The translations under genes were made by a program, and so were the position numbers. This document shows, piece after piece, positions 24,473 to 33,441 of a DNA stretch of 64,000 nucleotides. The stretch's first letter is position 1; each line of letters starts with the position of its first letter. Under the pieces are notes generated by a model. The model saw only the letters and a list, made by a program, of their open reading frames with translations, was not told where the DNA came from and made no database searches. The stretch comes from Lachnospiraceae bacterium XPB1003 (GTDB lineage Bacteria > Bacillota > Clostridia > Lachnospirales > Lachnospiraceae), in contig FMVK01000012.1 in NCBI GenBank assembly GCA_900102065.1, positions 1-64,000 on the forward strand. The letters run 5' to 3'.

Positions 24473-26086
24473 ATGAGTTTTTTCCAGGATCTTAAAGATG
24501 ATCTTTCCGAAGCCGTTAACGAGCTTATGATCAACGAAAATGAAGAGGAAGAGCTGAAAGAAGAAGTTTTTGAAGATCCCGCTGATGACGACAGCGTGAT
24601 AGACGAAGAAACAGAAGAAGGGGATACACAGACTGGAGACCTGTTAGCTGAAGCAGATCTGTTATTTTCTCCTGAAGAGATAGCTGCGCTTGAAAATGCA
24701 GGCGGCGTAGAAGATGCAATTGCCGGATTAGAAACGGCAACTGCCGGGATAGAGCATGAGGAGAGTGCTGCCATCGAAGAGACAGCACAGGCGGAAGAGA
24801 TCGAAGAAGCTCCAATCGAGGAAACTCGGATAGAAGAAACTCGGATAGAAGAAGCTCAGATCGAAGAGCCGATAGAAGAAACTCGGATAGAAGAAACTCG
24901 GATAGAAGAAGCTCCGATCGAAGCTCCGATAGAAGAAGCTACGATAAAAGAAGCTCCGATAAAAGCTCAGGTAGAGGAAGCGCCTGAGGTTGTTACCGAG
25001 GTCGTTGACATAGTTGCGCACCCTGTAGGCAGTGATAAGCCTGCTGAGGAAGCTCCTGACAGTGTCATGAAGCAGCCTTCGCTTTTGGGTGATATAGACC
25101 TTAACAGCATGCTTGAATCCATTCAGAGCGAACTTAATGCTCAGAAGGATTCGATGGAAGCTGGGGCACAGGAGACTGCAGCTGAGACTCCTGAGGTCGA
25201 GACGATTTCAGCGGATACAACAGAAGAAGAGCTTTCCTCTATCGTTGAGAATTCCGTTAAGGAAGAGGCTGAAGATAATGCAGCTTCAGCGGATGAGGAC
25301 AATATAGAGGGACAGATGTCTCTTGAAGAGATGTTTTCCGGAATACCTGCAGTATTACCTGAAGCAGCAACAGAATCTGCAACAGAACCTTCTGTAACAG
25401 AGCAGGTTTCGGAGAATGCGAATGTCGAGACCGCTGCGGAGGCAATCGCAGAGACAGTAACTGAAACAGTAACGCCTCCTGTTGCGGAAAAAGCTGAACC
25501 TGAAGTAAAGGAAGAGAAGAAGCCTGCCAGAAAGACTACGCGCAGGAAGAAAGCTGCAGCGGCGAGCAATGCGGCTGCACAGACAAAGCCTGCTATCAAA
25601 GTACCCGATGATCGCGTTCTTTCAGATGAGACTGCACAGCTTCTTGCCGGAGTGAAGATAACAGGTAATATTGTTTCTGACGGAAATCTGGAACTTGGCG
25701 GAGAAGTTGAGGGTGATATTGATATCCTCGGAAAGATCAACGTATCCGGAGCAGTATGCGGTAATATCAAAGCCGGAGAGATATATGCTGAAGGTGCCGA
25801 GATCAACGGATCGATCACTTGTGAAGGCTCCGTTAAGATCGGTCAGGGTGCTGTTATCATAGGTGACTTAAACGGTGCGTCAGCTGTTATTGCAGGTGCC
25901 GTTAAGGGAAATATCGATGTTAAGGGACCTGTGATACTTGCAGATACTGCTATAGTGATGGGCGATATCAGATCGGCTTCCGTTCAGATAAGCAACGGAG
26001 CGGCGATCGAGGGTATGTGCTCTCAGGTTTATGCGGAAGTTAATCCCGGAGTATTCTTTGCGGATTTCGATAAGGCAAAAAAATAA
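24473..26086 (+). CDS. Bactofilin-family protein with long acidic repeat region
   Basis: A 537-residue protein. The last 150 residues are a bactofilin (DUF583) beta-helix, with regularly spaced hydrophobic steps such as GNIVSDGNLELGGEVEGDI, GNIKAGEIYAEGAEINGSI and GNIDVKGPVILAD. Bactofilins self-assemble into cytoskeletal filaments linked to cell shape and wall synthesis. Preceding it is a roughly 380-residue, extremely Glu-rich region with short IEE(T/A)RIEE repeats, ending in a basic Lys/Arg/Ala patch (KKPARKTTRRKKAAAA). Most bactofilins are only 100-200 residues long. The upstream deacetylase suggests a wall-related partnership, as bactofilins often sit beside wall hydrolases. GAGAGG precedes the ATG. 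Confidence 0.88.
   Translation: MSFFQDLKDDLSEAVNELMINENEEEELKEEVFEDPADDDSVIDEETEEGDTQTGDLLAEADLLFSPEEIAALENAGGVEDAIAGLETATAGIEHEESAAIEETAQAEEIEEAPIEETRIEETRIEEAQIEEPIEETRIEETRIEEAPIEAPIEEATIKEAPIKAQVEEAPEVVTEVVDIVAHPVGSDKPAEEAPDSVMKQPSLLGDIDLNSMLESIQSELNAQKDSMEAGAQETAAETPEVETISADTTEEELSSIVENSVKEEAEDNAASADEDNIEGQMSLEEMFSGIPAVLPEAATESATEPSVTEQVSENANVETAAEAIAETVTETVTPPVAEKAEPEVKEEKKPARKTTRRKKAAAASNAAAQTKPAIKVPDDRVLSDETAQLLAGVKITGNIVSDGNLELGGEVEGDIDILGKINVSGAVCGNIKAGEIYAEGAEINGSITCEGSVKIGQGAVIIGDLNGASAVIAGAVKGNIDVKGPVILADTAIVMGDIRSASVQISNGAAIEGMCSQVYAEVNPGVFFADFDKAKK
24800..24970 (+). repeat. 15-base tandem repeats inside the bactofilin gene
   Basis: About eleven in-frame, partly degenerate units of the form ATAGAAGAARCTCSG encode IEE(T/A)(R/P) pentapeptides. 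Two adjacent copies of the pair coding IEETRIEETR are nearly identical, which suggests recent slippage and length variation between strains. Confidence 0.85.
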
Positions 26087-26139
26087 ACGGTCTATCCTAT
26101 AAATTACTACGAGAATGATTGAATACAGGAGATAAGATA

Positions 26140-26832
26140 ATGTCCAGAATACTTTTAAAATTAAGCGGTGAGGCACTTGCGGACAGCGCAAGACATTATG
26201 ATGATGCGGTGATACTCGGTATCGCCGAGCAGGTTAAGACTCTTCTTGAAAAGAAATACGAGATAGGAATAGTTATCGGTGGAGGTAACTACTGGAGAGG
26301 ACGTACAAGCGAGAATATCGATCGTACCAAGGCAGACCAGATAGGCATGCTTGCAACTGTCATGAACTGTATCTATGTATCGGAATTATTCCGTTCCACA
26401 GGGATACAAACAAGGATATTTACTCCTTTTATGTGTTCTTCATTCACAGAGCTTTTTTCCAAAGACGAAGTTGTTAAGAGCATGAAGGAAGGCAAAGTAA
26501 CGTTCTTTGCCGGCGGTACAGGCCATCCTTACTTTTCGACCGATACAGGAGTGGTTCTCAGAGCGGTTGAGACCGAGTCGGATGCGATCTATCTTGCAAA
26601 GGCAATAGATGGGGTATATGATTCGGATCCGAAAAAAAATCCTAATGCCAAGAAGTATGATACAATATCCATTGACGATGTGATCGCAGGAAATCTTCAG
26701 GTAGTTGACATGACAGCATCGATCCTCGCAAGAGACAACAAGATGCCCATGTACGTATTTGATCTTACCGAAGAGAACAGCATCCTTAATGCCGTATGCG
26801 GTAAGTTCAACGGAACAGCGGTTACCGTCTGA
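26140..26832 (+). CDS. pyrH: UMP kinase
   Basis: A 230-residue bacterial UMP kinase of the amino-acid-kinase fold, making UDP from UMP. Motifs: ILLKLSGEAL, IVIGGGNYWRG, ADQIGMLATVMN, FAGGTGHPYFSTDT and AKAIDGVYDSDP. The start is ATG 26140, behind CAGGAGA; an in-frame ATG at 26119 is unlikely. It opens the pyrH-frr-uppS-cdsA-dxr-rseP run conserved in many bacteria. In most genomes it directly follows tsf; here two genes intervene. Confidence 0.96.
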   Translation: MSRILLKLSGEALADSARHYDDAVILGIAEQVKTLLEKKYEIGIVIGGGNYWRGRTSENIDRTKADQIGMLATVMNCIYVSELFRSTGIQTRIFTPFMCSSFTELFSKDEVVKSMKEGKVTFFAGGTGHPYFSTDTGVVLRAVETESDAIYLAKAIDGVYDSDPKKNPNAKKYDTISIDDVIAGNLQVVDMTASILARDNKMPMYVFDLTEENSILNAVCGKFNGTAVTV

Positions 26833-26878
26833 TCATTCACAAAAAAATTGAAACCAGAATAAAGAGAGGATAACACTT

Positions 26879-27430
26879 ATGGACAGCAGACTCAGCGCAA
26901 TGCAGGAGAAGATGACAAAGGCTCAGGATTATTTGAAGTCGGAGCTTGCTACTATCAGAGCAGGAAGAGCAAATCCTCATGTTCTTGATAAGATCAAAGT
27001 AGATTATTACGGAACACCCACCCCCCTTGCACAGGTGGGAAATATCACTGTTCCCGAGGCACGTATCATTCAGATAGCGCCCTGGGAGAAAACACTGCTT
27101 AAGGATATCGAAAAGGCTATCCTTGCATCTGATGTGGGTATCACACCTACCAATGACGGATCGGTTATCCGTCTCGTGTTCCCCGAGCTTACCGAAGAGC
27201 GTCGTAAAGAACTGGCAAAGGACGTTAGGAAGAAGGGCGAGGATGCCAAAGTTGCAGTCCGCAATATCAGAAGAGACGGCAATGAAGAATTCAAGAAGTT
27301 AGCCAAGACTGAGATTTCAGAGGATGAGATCAAGGATCTTACGGAAGAGCTTCAGAAGATGACAGATAAGTTCATCAAAGAGATCGATGCTGTTATCGAA
27401 GAGAAGAACAAAGAGATCATGACAGTCTAA
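26879..27430 (+). CDS. frr: Ribosome recycling factor
   Basis: A 183-residue RRF that splits post-termination ribosomes with EF-G. Standard length and motifs: TIRAGRANPHVLDKI near the N-terminus, VDYYGTPTPLAQVGNI, RLVFPELTEERRKEL and the C-terminal ELQKMTDKFIKEID helix. AGAGAGGA stands before the ATG. It follows pyrH by 46 bases with no terminator. Confidence 0.98.
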   Translation: MDSRLSAMQEKMTKAQDYLKSELATIRAGRANPHVLDKIKVDYYGTPTPLAQVGNITVPEARIIQIAPWEKTLLKDIEKAILASDVGITPTNDGSVIRLVFPELTEERRKELAKDVRKKGEDAKVAVRNIRRDGNEEFKKLAKTEISEDEIKDLTEELQKMTDKFIKEIDAVIEEKNKEIMTV

Positions 27431-27443
27431 AGGAGCCTGAGAC

Positions 27444-28142
27444 ATGAATACACTCAGACATCTGGCAGTCATCCTGGACGGAAACGGGAGATGGGCCAAG
27501 TCAAAAGGGTTGCCGAGAAATGCCGGACATATCCAGGGCGCCAAAGTGGTCGAGGAGATGTGCGAGCTCGTCTGGAAGTATAACATAGAGTATTTTACCG
27601 TTTATGCTTTCTCGACGGAGAACTGGTCAAGACCTGAAGAAGAAGTTTCGGCATTGATGAAGCTCCTTCGCGAGTATATGAAGAACAGTATAAAGCGTGC
27701 CATGAAGAATAACATGAAGGTACGCGTTATCGGCGACAGAACAAAGCTTGCTCCGGATATCGTAGAGAGCATAGAGAAGCTGGAAGCCGAGACTAATGAC
27801 AATACAGGACTCAAGTTTACCATCGCCATCAACTATGGCAGCAGAGATGAGATAAGAAGAGCTGTAAAACAGATAGCGGAAGAGACTGCAGCGGGGAAGA
27901 TCAAGCCCGAAGATGTCACGGAAGAACTGATCGCGTCAAAACTTGATACGGCCGGTTACCCGGATCCTGATCTGCTCCTTCGTACCAGCGGAGAACAGCG
28001 TATATCCAATTATCTGCTGTGGCAGTGTGCTTACAGCGAGTTCTATTTCACAGAAGTTCCCTGGCCTGCGTTTAATGAGGCAGAGCTTGTTAAAGCCATT
28101 GAAGCTTATTCCAACAGGGATCGCAGATATGGAAAGATCTAA
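27444..28142 (+). CDS. uppS: Undecaprenyl diphosphate synthase (isoprenyl transferase)
   Basis: A 232-residue cis-prenyltransferase that extends farnesyl diphosphate to the C55 carrier used in wall synthesis. Motifs: AVILDGNGRWAKSKG (catalytic Asp), TVYAFSTENWSRP, and the C-terminal DLLLRTSGEQRISNYLLWQ and AYSEFYFT. AAAGGAG lies before ATG 27444, 13 bases after frr. Confidence 0.97.
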   Translation: MNTLRHLAVILDGNGRWAKSKGLPRNAGHIQGAKVVEEMCELVWKYNIEYFTVYAFSTENWSRPEEEVSALMKLLREYMKNSIKRAMKNNMKVRVIGDRTKLAPDIVESIEKLEAETNDNTGLKFTIAINYGSRDEIRRAVKQIAEETAAGKIKPEDVTEELIASKLDTAGYPDPDLLLRTSGEQRISNYLLWQCAYSEFYFTEVPWPAFNEAELVKAIEAYSNRDRRYGKI

Positions 28143-28166
28143 ATAATATTACTGGGAGGAAATGGC

Positions 28167-29006
28167 TTGAAGACAAGGATCATCAGCGGGATCATGGTCG
28201 TTGTAATCATGCTTGCATTGGTCTGGGCAGGCGGAGCGGTTCTGACTGCCGGACTTTGCCTGATATCGTCTATCGGATTTCTCGAAATGACGAAGGCTCT
28301 GGGCATACGTGATAAATCAGACAAGATTCATATTCTGGAAATAATAGGCGTTATCGCCAATGTTTTTTATTATGCATTGATCTATCTTAGAGCATCATAT
28401 GGCTATTTAATGCTGTATGTGATGCTTATTCTGCCACTCTTCATGATGATCACTGTTTTTACGTTCCCCAGGAACAATTCAAAGCAGGCGATCAGTGGGT
28501 ATTTTTCATTTGTATATGTTGCGGTAATGCTTTCTTTTGTTCTCATGACAAGACTTGTTACGGGAGAAGAGGAAGGCTTTTATACCAAAGGCTTTTATGC
28601 GGTATGGATGACTTTCATATCTGCATGGGGATCAGATACCTGTGCTTATTTTACGGGTGTTTTTCTCGGACGCCATAAAGCATTCCCCAATCTTTCTCCG
28701 AAGAAATCCGTGGAAGGATGCATCGGAGGTGTGCTGGGAGCAGGCTTCTTTGGATTGCTTTACGCTTATGTACTGAGATTTGCGGGGCATGATATTCCGG
28801 GAGGCTGGCTTATCTATCCGCTACTTGGCGTTGCGGGAAGCATACTCGGACAGATCGGTGATCTGGCTGCATCTGCCATCAAGAGAGATCACGGTATCAA
28901 AGATTACGGTAAATGCATACCTGGACATGGAGGGATACTTGATCGTTATGACAGTATCATCTTTACCTGTCCTATGATATATCTGCTTACGATCACATTC
29001 CTTTGA
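28167..29006 (+). CDS. cdsA: Phosphatidate cytidylyltransferase (CDP-diglyceride synthase)
   Basis: A 279-residue polytopic membrane enzyme that forms CDP-diacylglycerol. The family signature is complete near the C-terminus: SPKKSVEGCIGG, then GDLAASAIKRDHGIKD and PGHGGILDRYDS. It starts at TTG 28167 behind GGGAGG; no in-frame ATG or GTG fits. It follows uppS by 24 bases. Confidence 0.96.
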   Translation: MKTRIISGIMVVVIMLALVWAGGAVLTAGLCLISSIGFLEMTKALGIRDKSDKIHILEIIGVIANVFYYALIYLRASYGYLMLYVMLILPLFMMITVFTFPRNNSKQAISGYFSFVYVAVMLSFVLMTRLVTGEEEGFYTKGFYAVWMTFISAWGSDTCAYFTGVFLGRHKAFPNLSPKKSVEGCIGGVLGAGFFGLLYAYVLRFAGHDIPGGWLIYPLLGVAGSILGQIGDLAASAIKRDHGIKDYGKCIPGHGGILDRYDSIIFTCPMIYLLTITFL

Positions 29007-29022
29007 TCGATGGAGGTTTAAT

Positions 29023-30198
29023 TTGGAAGCTGTATCGGAAAATAAAAAAAGACTTGTAGTGCTTGGTTCCACAGGATCCATAGGAACTCAGACACTGGAC
29101 GTAGTAAGAGCATATAGTGACAGACTTGAGGTTGTTGGACTTGCGGCATATAAAAGCGTAGAGAAGATTGAAGCTCAGATCAGGGAATTTAAGCCCCGTG
29201 TCGCGGTAATGTATGATGAGAATGCTGCCCGTGACCTGAAGGAAAAGGTGGCTGATCTTGATGTTGAGATCTTATCCGGAATGGATGGACTGATCGCGAT
29301 AGCATCAATGGAAGCATATGACATACTTGTTACGGCTATAGTTGGTATGATCGGTATCAAGCCCACTATCGCAGGTATAAAGAATCATAAGACCATCGCT
29401 CTTGCCAACAAGGAAACGCTTGTTACTGCAGGACATATAATCATGCCCATGGCAGAGGCAGAGGGAGTAAGCATACTTCCCGTTGATTCGGAGCATAGTG
29501 CAATATTCCAGTCGCTTCAGGGATCACCGAGAAAGAGCCTTTCAAAGATCTGGCTCACATGCTCAGGCGGCCCCTTCAGAGGCAGGAAGAAAGAGGAACT
29601 CCTTGGTATCAGACCTGAGGACGCTTTAAAGCATCCCAACTGGTCAATGGGAAATAAGATAACAATTGATTCCGCAACACTGGTAAATAAGGGACTTGAA
29701 GTAATGGAGGCCAAGTGGCTCTTTGGCGTTGATTATGACAGGATAAATGTACTTGTTCATCCACAGTCTATCATCCATTCCATGGTCGAATTCAGTGACG
29801 GTGCCGTAATTGGTGAGTTGGGACTACCCGATATGAAACTGCCCATACAGTATGCGCTTTTCTATCCGGACAGACTTCCCATGAATACGCCCAAGGCTGA
29901 TTTTTATGAGATAGGACAGTTAACTTTTGAGAAGCCTGATCCCGAGACCTTCGAAGGATTTGCGCTTGCGATGAAAGCAGCATCGACAGGCGGAAGTATG
30001 CCTACTGTTTTCAATGCGGCCAATGAGCGTGCCGTAGGTCTTTTCCTTCATAACAAGATCACCTTTACAGGTATTCCAGAGATTATAGGAAAATGTATGG
30101 ATGCGCACAAGGTGATAGAGGATCCTGATGTGGATCAGATCCTTGATGCTGAGCGTGAGACCTATGAATTTATCGATTTTCTGAAAGATAAGCTGTAA
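29023..30198 (+). CDS. dxr: 1-deoxy-D-xylulose 5-phosphate reductoisomerase
   Basis: A 391-residue DXR, the second step of the MEP isoprenoid pathway. Motifs: NADPH-binding VLGSTGSIGTQTLDV, LANKETLVTAGHI, metal-binding PVDSEHSAIFQ, GGPFRGR, and the WSMGNKITIDSATLVNKGLE stretch. It starts at TTG 29023 behind TGGAGG. With ispG at 33442 the window holds two MEP-pathway genes. Confidence 0.97.
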   Translation: MEAVSENKKRLVVLGSTGSIGTQTLDVVRAYSDRLEVVGLAAYKSVEKIEAQIREFKPRVAVMYDENAARDLKEKVADLDVEILSGMDGLIAIASMEAYDILVTAIVGMIGIKPTIAGIKNHKTIALANKETLVTAGHIIMPMAEAEGVSILPVDSEHSAIFQSLQGSPRKSLSKIWLTCSGGPFRGRKKEELLGIRPEDALKHPNWSMGNKITIDSATLVNKGLEVMEAKWLFGVDYDRINVLVHPQSIIHSMVEFSDGAVIGELGLPDMKLPIQYALFYPDRLPMNTPKADFYEIGQLTFEKPDPETFEGFALAMKAASTGGSMPTVFNAANERAVGLFLHNKITFTGIPEIIGKCMDAHKVIEDPDVDQILDAERETYEFIDFLKDKL

Positions 30199-30200
30199 AA

Positions 30201-31319
30201 ATGAATTCACCTGTACTTACAATCATTTCATTTCTAATAATCTTTTCCGTGGTTGTGATCAGCCACGAATTCGGACACTTTCTGATAGCCAGATTAAACG
30301 GCATCAAAGTCAATGAATTCTCTATTGGAATGGGGCCTGCACTATTCAGAAAAAAGGGGAAGAATACGGAATTTGTGATCCGTCTGCTTCCTTTTGGCGG
30401 TGCATGCATATTTGAAGGCATGACCGGCATGGAAATGTCTGATGACGAAGACGAAGAAGATGATGACGTTGATGCGTCGGATGCCGAAAAAACTGACTTA
30501 TCTTTCAAACCCGGGGATTTCAATGCGGCACCTGTATGGGGACGTATAGCTACTGTATTTGCGGGACCTTTATTCAATATCATCCTTGCATATCTCATAG
30601 GGCTTTTCATTGTTTGGTTCTGCGGAGCGGACCTCCCTGTTGTAGCGAATGTCAGTGAAGGCATGCCTGCGGCCGCAGCCGGTTTTCAGGCAGGTGATGA
30701 GATAATAAGCATTGACGGTCACCATACATATCTTTGGCGAGAGATAATGATCAGGTCCATCATGAGTACCGGCAAAGAGATGCAGATCGTATATGAACGT
30801 GACGGCGAGAGACATGAGACCACTCTCGTTCCGGTATGGTCGGAACAAGACGGCAGGTTCTATATCGGCTTTTCCGGCGGAGCGGAACTCGTAAGATGTG
30901 ATAATATTAAGGTTTTTAAATACAGTGCCATAGAAGTACGCTACTGGCTTGATGCTACGATACAAAGTCTTAAATATATGATCACAGGTCATGCAAAGGC
31001 CGATGATCTGGCAGGCCCTGTGGGTATCGCCAATGTCATAGATGATACGATTGAGGATACCAAAGAGTACGGTACATTTACCGTATTGCTCAATATTGTC
31101 AATATCGCACTTTTATTGACTGTAAATCTCGGCGTCATGAACCTGTTGCCGCTTCCCGCACTGGATGGCGGCAGACTCATCTTCTTATTCTTCGAAGCCG
31201 TATCCGGCAGGAGAGTACCTCCGGAGAAAGAAGGCTTTGTGCATATGATCGGTATCGTTCTTCTTATGATACTGATGGTATTCGTGCTCTATAACGATAT
31301 AACAAGATTTTTCCGCTGA
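30201..31319 (+). CDS. rseP: RIP metalloprotease RseP (site-2 protease)
   Basis: A 372-residue membrane zinc protease. HEFGH in the first membrane segment binds zinc with the Asp of the NLLPLPALDGG motif near the C-terminus. A single PDZ-like domain lies at about 145-215 (around SEGMPAAAAGFQAGDEIISIDG). An acidic insertion (SDDEDEEDDDVDASDAE) stands in the first cytoplasmic loop, near residue 83. It starts two bases after dxr. Substrates are unknown, though the class cleaves anti-sigma factors and signal-peptide remnants. Confidence 0.95.
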   Translation: MNSPVLTIISFLIIFSVVVISHEFGHFLIARLNGIKVNEFSIGMGPALFRKKGKNTEFVIRLLPFGGACIFEGMTGMEMSDDEDEEDDDVDASDAEKTDLSFKPGDFNAAPVWGRIATVFAGPLFNIILAYLIGLFIVWFCGADLPVVANVSEGMPAAAAGFQAGDEIISIDGHHTYLWREIMIRSIMSTGKEMQIVYERDGERHETTLVPVWSEQDGRFYIGFSGGAELVRCDNIKVFKYSAIEVRYWLDATIQSLKYMITGHAKADDLAGPVGIANVIDDTIEDTKEYGTFTVLLNIVNIALLLTVNLGVMNLLPLPALDGGRLIFLFFEAVSGRRVPPEKEGFVHMIGIVLLMILMVFVLYNDITRFFR

Positions 31320-31393
31320 CGGTATTCTTCCGTCGCTTAAGCTGCGGCATAGTCGCAGCATATTCCCGTAATAAAAAATTAAATGACAGACAA

Positions 31394-31418
31394 CAGACCG
31401 ACATCGGTCTGTGTGTTT
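31394..31418 (+). terminator. Possible weak terminator after rseP
   Basis: CAGACCG (31394-31400) pairs with CGGTCTG (31405-31411), loop ACAT, followed by TGTGTTTG, a poor T-run. Confidence 0.4.
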
Positions 31419-31448
31419 GCGTGCTCATGAAGGGAGATCAGGATTCGA

Positions 31449-32147
31449 ATGGCTTTTTATTCAATCCTTTATGAAAAAGGAAAAAGAGATAAAAATGAGG
31501 ATACGGTTGCGATCCATAAGTTCACTACGCTTGACGGTGAAGTGATCATGGCTTTGGTCTGTGACGGTTGCGGAGGGATGGATATGGGGGAATGCGCCAG
31601 CGGATATATGACAGAATGTATAGAAGACTGGTTTTATTTAGAGTTGCCGGATCGTGTAAGAAGCGGTACCGGACGGCGGGGGATAGCCCGTGATCTGAAG
31701 AACAGGATATTCAAAGCCCATGAAGAGTTAAGAAGATATGGTGCGGGAATCGGGAAGATGCTGGGGACGACGCTTACTGTATTTCTGTCAGTAAAAGATA
31801 AATATCTGATACTTCAAAGCGGAGATTCGGCGGCATATTCCATTGCTGCCGGATCAAAATGCCTGACTGCAAGACATGCGGAAGGAGGGAGGCTTACAAG
31901 ATGCATGGGGAGTGGAAAGTATAATGCGCCTTCCATGACTCTCGGGCATGTAAAAGAAGGAAGCGCCTTTCTCCTGGTAAGCGACGGAATGTGTCATACT
32001 CTTGGGGAAACCGATTATTGCGGAGCACTCTCACCAAGAAAGATCAAGGATGCGGATGCGGCATCGAGGGGATTAAGGACACTTGCGGATGCGGCAATAA
32101 GACGCGGAGAGACGGATAATATCTCTGCGGTTTATTTGCATTTCTAG
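31449..32147 (+). CDS. PP2C-family serine/threonine protein phosphatase
   Basis: A 232-residue, metal-dependent phosphatase. Motifs in order: KNEDTVAI (usually RxxNED), VCDGCGGMDMGE (metal-binding Asp), LQSGDSAAYSI, FLLVSDGM and the final ETDNISAVYL. It is cytoplasmic. ATG 31449 sits 10 bases after a GGGAGA site. The next gene, 13 bases on, is a Ser/Thr kinase, so the two should form a reversible phosphorylation pair. It is shorter and more divergent than the PrpC/Stp form that usually sits with PrkC. Confidence 0.88.
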   Translation: MAFYSILYEKGKRDKNEDTVAIHKFTTLDGEVIMALVCDGCGGMDMGECASGYMTECIEDWFYLELPDRVRSGTGRRGIARDLKNRIFKAHEELRRYGAGIGKMLGTTLTVFLSVKDKYLILQSGDSAAYSIAAGSKCLTARHAEGGRLTRCMGSGKYNAPSMTLGHVKEGSAFLLVSDGMCHTLGETDYCGALSPRKIKDADAASRGLRTLADAAIRRGETDNISAVYLHF

Positions 32148-32160
32148 ATGGGGTGGGGGC

Positions 32161-33297
32161 ATGAACAGCAGACAAAAAAAGTATTCACCGGGAGACCGGA
32201 TAGGCAGATATATACTCACGGAAGAGATTGCTTCCGGCGGACAGGGAACAGTCTTCCTTGCCAAAGGCAAAGTCATTAGGCAAAGATATGCGGTAAAGAT
32301 AGCATATGGAGCCAAAGGGGAGAAGGAGAGAAATAATCTCAAAACGGAAGCTAAGATGCTCTCGTCCCTTTCAGACAGGAGGATACCATACCTGGCAGAT
32401 TTTATTGAAACTGATACTGCATCAGCGCTTGTGATGGAATATGTTGAGGGCACTACATTAACCACTTTCTTAAGGACACATGCGCCGGTTACGGAGGCGA
32501 GGGCACTTGAGATCATGGAGGATGCGGCATCGGTAGTGGCATGGCTTCACTCTAGACAGCCGGCAGTGATCTACAGAGATATTAAGCCGGATAATTTCAT
32601 GATGACAAGCGAAGGAGAGCTGAGGCTCATAGATCTGGGGTGTGCGCTCAGCGGTTATGGTCAGGTTAAGGATGAAGTTTCATACGGAACTATTGGATAT
32701 GCGGCACCTGAGCAGCTTGCGGGAAAGTCTGTTACTCCGGCAGCGGATATTTATGCCCTGGGAGCATTATTTTCATATATGGTAACAGGCATAGATCCCG
32801 TGATACCGCCTTTTAAAGCGGCAGGCGCGGAGGAATGTCGATTTACCGTATCCGAAGGATCTTTGGATTTAATCCGTCACAGTCTCTCGCCGTCACCTTT
32901 TGTCAGATATCAGAATGCGGGAGAGATGCTTGATAAGATAAAGAGAGTAAGGAGTGAGCTCTCGGGAAAGGGTGAAAAGTCGCTGCCCGGAAAAATGCTG
33001 ATCACGTGTTACAGGTTTGCTGTTGTGGTGTCCTGTCTGGATGTGGTTTTGTTTGATACACTTTTATTCAGAGATTGGGCAGAGATCATTTATGATTATC
33101 CGACGGTATTCGAGATGATCCTTAAAAATATTTTTTCACCTGCATTTATCCCGCTGCATATGGGGCTTATCATCACGACATTGATCCTGATCCCCTTGTA
33201 CGGGGCTGTTGCTCATATCATCAGGCGAAGAGAGCATTATGTGGTAAGCAGGGACTGGGCAGTCCATTATACGTCAAAGCAGGGGCGTGGACTCTGA
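32161..33297 (+). CDS. Membrane-anchored serine/threonine protein kinase
   Basis: A 378-residue Hanks-type kinase. Residues about 17-270 form the kinase: Gly loop ASGGQGTVF, VAIK-type Lys in YAVKIAY, YRDIKPDNFM (catalytic Asp), metal-binding IDLGCA in place of DFG, and AAPEQ. The change of DFG to DLG keeps the metal-binding Asp, so activity is expected. Two membrane segments follow (about 288-305 and 331-356), then a short tail; there are no PASTA repeats, so it is not PrkC/StkP. It is 13 bases after the PP2C gene. Confidence 0.9.
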   Translation: MNSRQKKYSPGDRIGRYILTEEIASGGQGTVFLAKGKVIRQRYAVKIAYGAKGEKERNNLKTEAKMLSSLSDRRIPYLADFIETDTASALVMEYVEGTTLTTFLRTHAPVTEARALEIMEDAASVVAWLHSRQPAVIYRDIKPDNFMMTSEGELRLIDLGCALSGYGQVKDEVSYGTIGYAAPEQLAGKSVTPAADIYALGALFSYMVTGIDPVIPPFKAAGAEECRFTVSEGSLDLIRHSLSPSPFVRYQNAGEMLDKIKRVRSELSGKGEKSLPGKMLITCYRFAVVVSCLDVVLFDTLLFRDWAEIIYDYPTVFEMILKNIFSPAFIPLHMGLIITTLILIPLYGAVAHIIRRREHYVVSRDWAVHYTSKQGRGL

Positions 33298-33367
33298 GAT
33301 TGTATACAATTATTGTCAAGTCAAATTAAGGCATTTTTTTTCAATGATTTTTCATCATAATGCGTAC

Positions 33368-33396
33368 TTCCTGCAGGATGTTTCGAAAGGTATAAT
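33368..33396 (+). promoter_or_regulatory. Probable ispG-polC promoter
   Basis: TATAAT (33391-33396) with a weak TTCCTG (33368-33373) 17 bases upstream, 45 bases before the start codon. Confidence 0.4.
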
Positions 33397-33441
33397 GTAT
33401 CCTGAGCGAAAGCAGAAAGAACTTTTGTATGGAGGATAAAT

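Noticed and set aside
24728-25021. Repeat-rich minus-strand frame (SFFYRSFFYPSFF type) opposite the bactofilin repeats
   Set aside because: Antisense reading of the Glu-rich tandem repeats, with no start signals.
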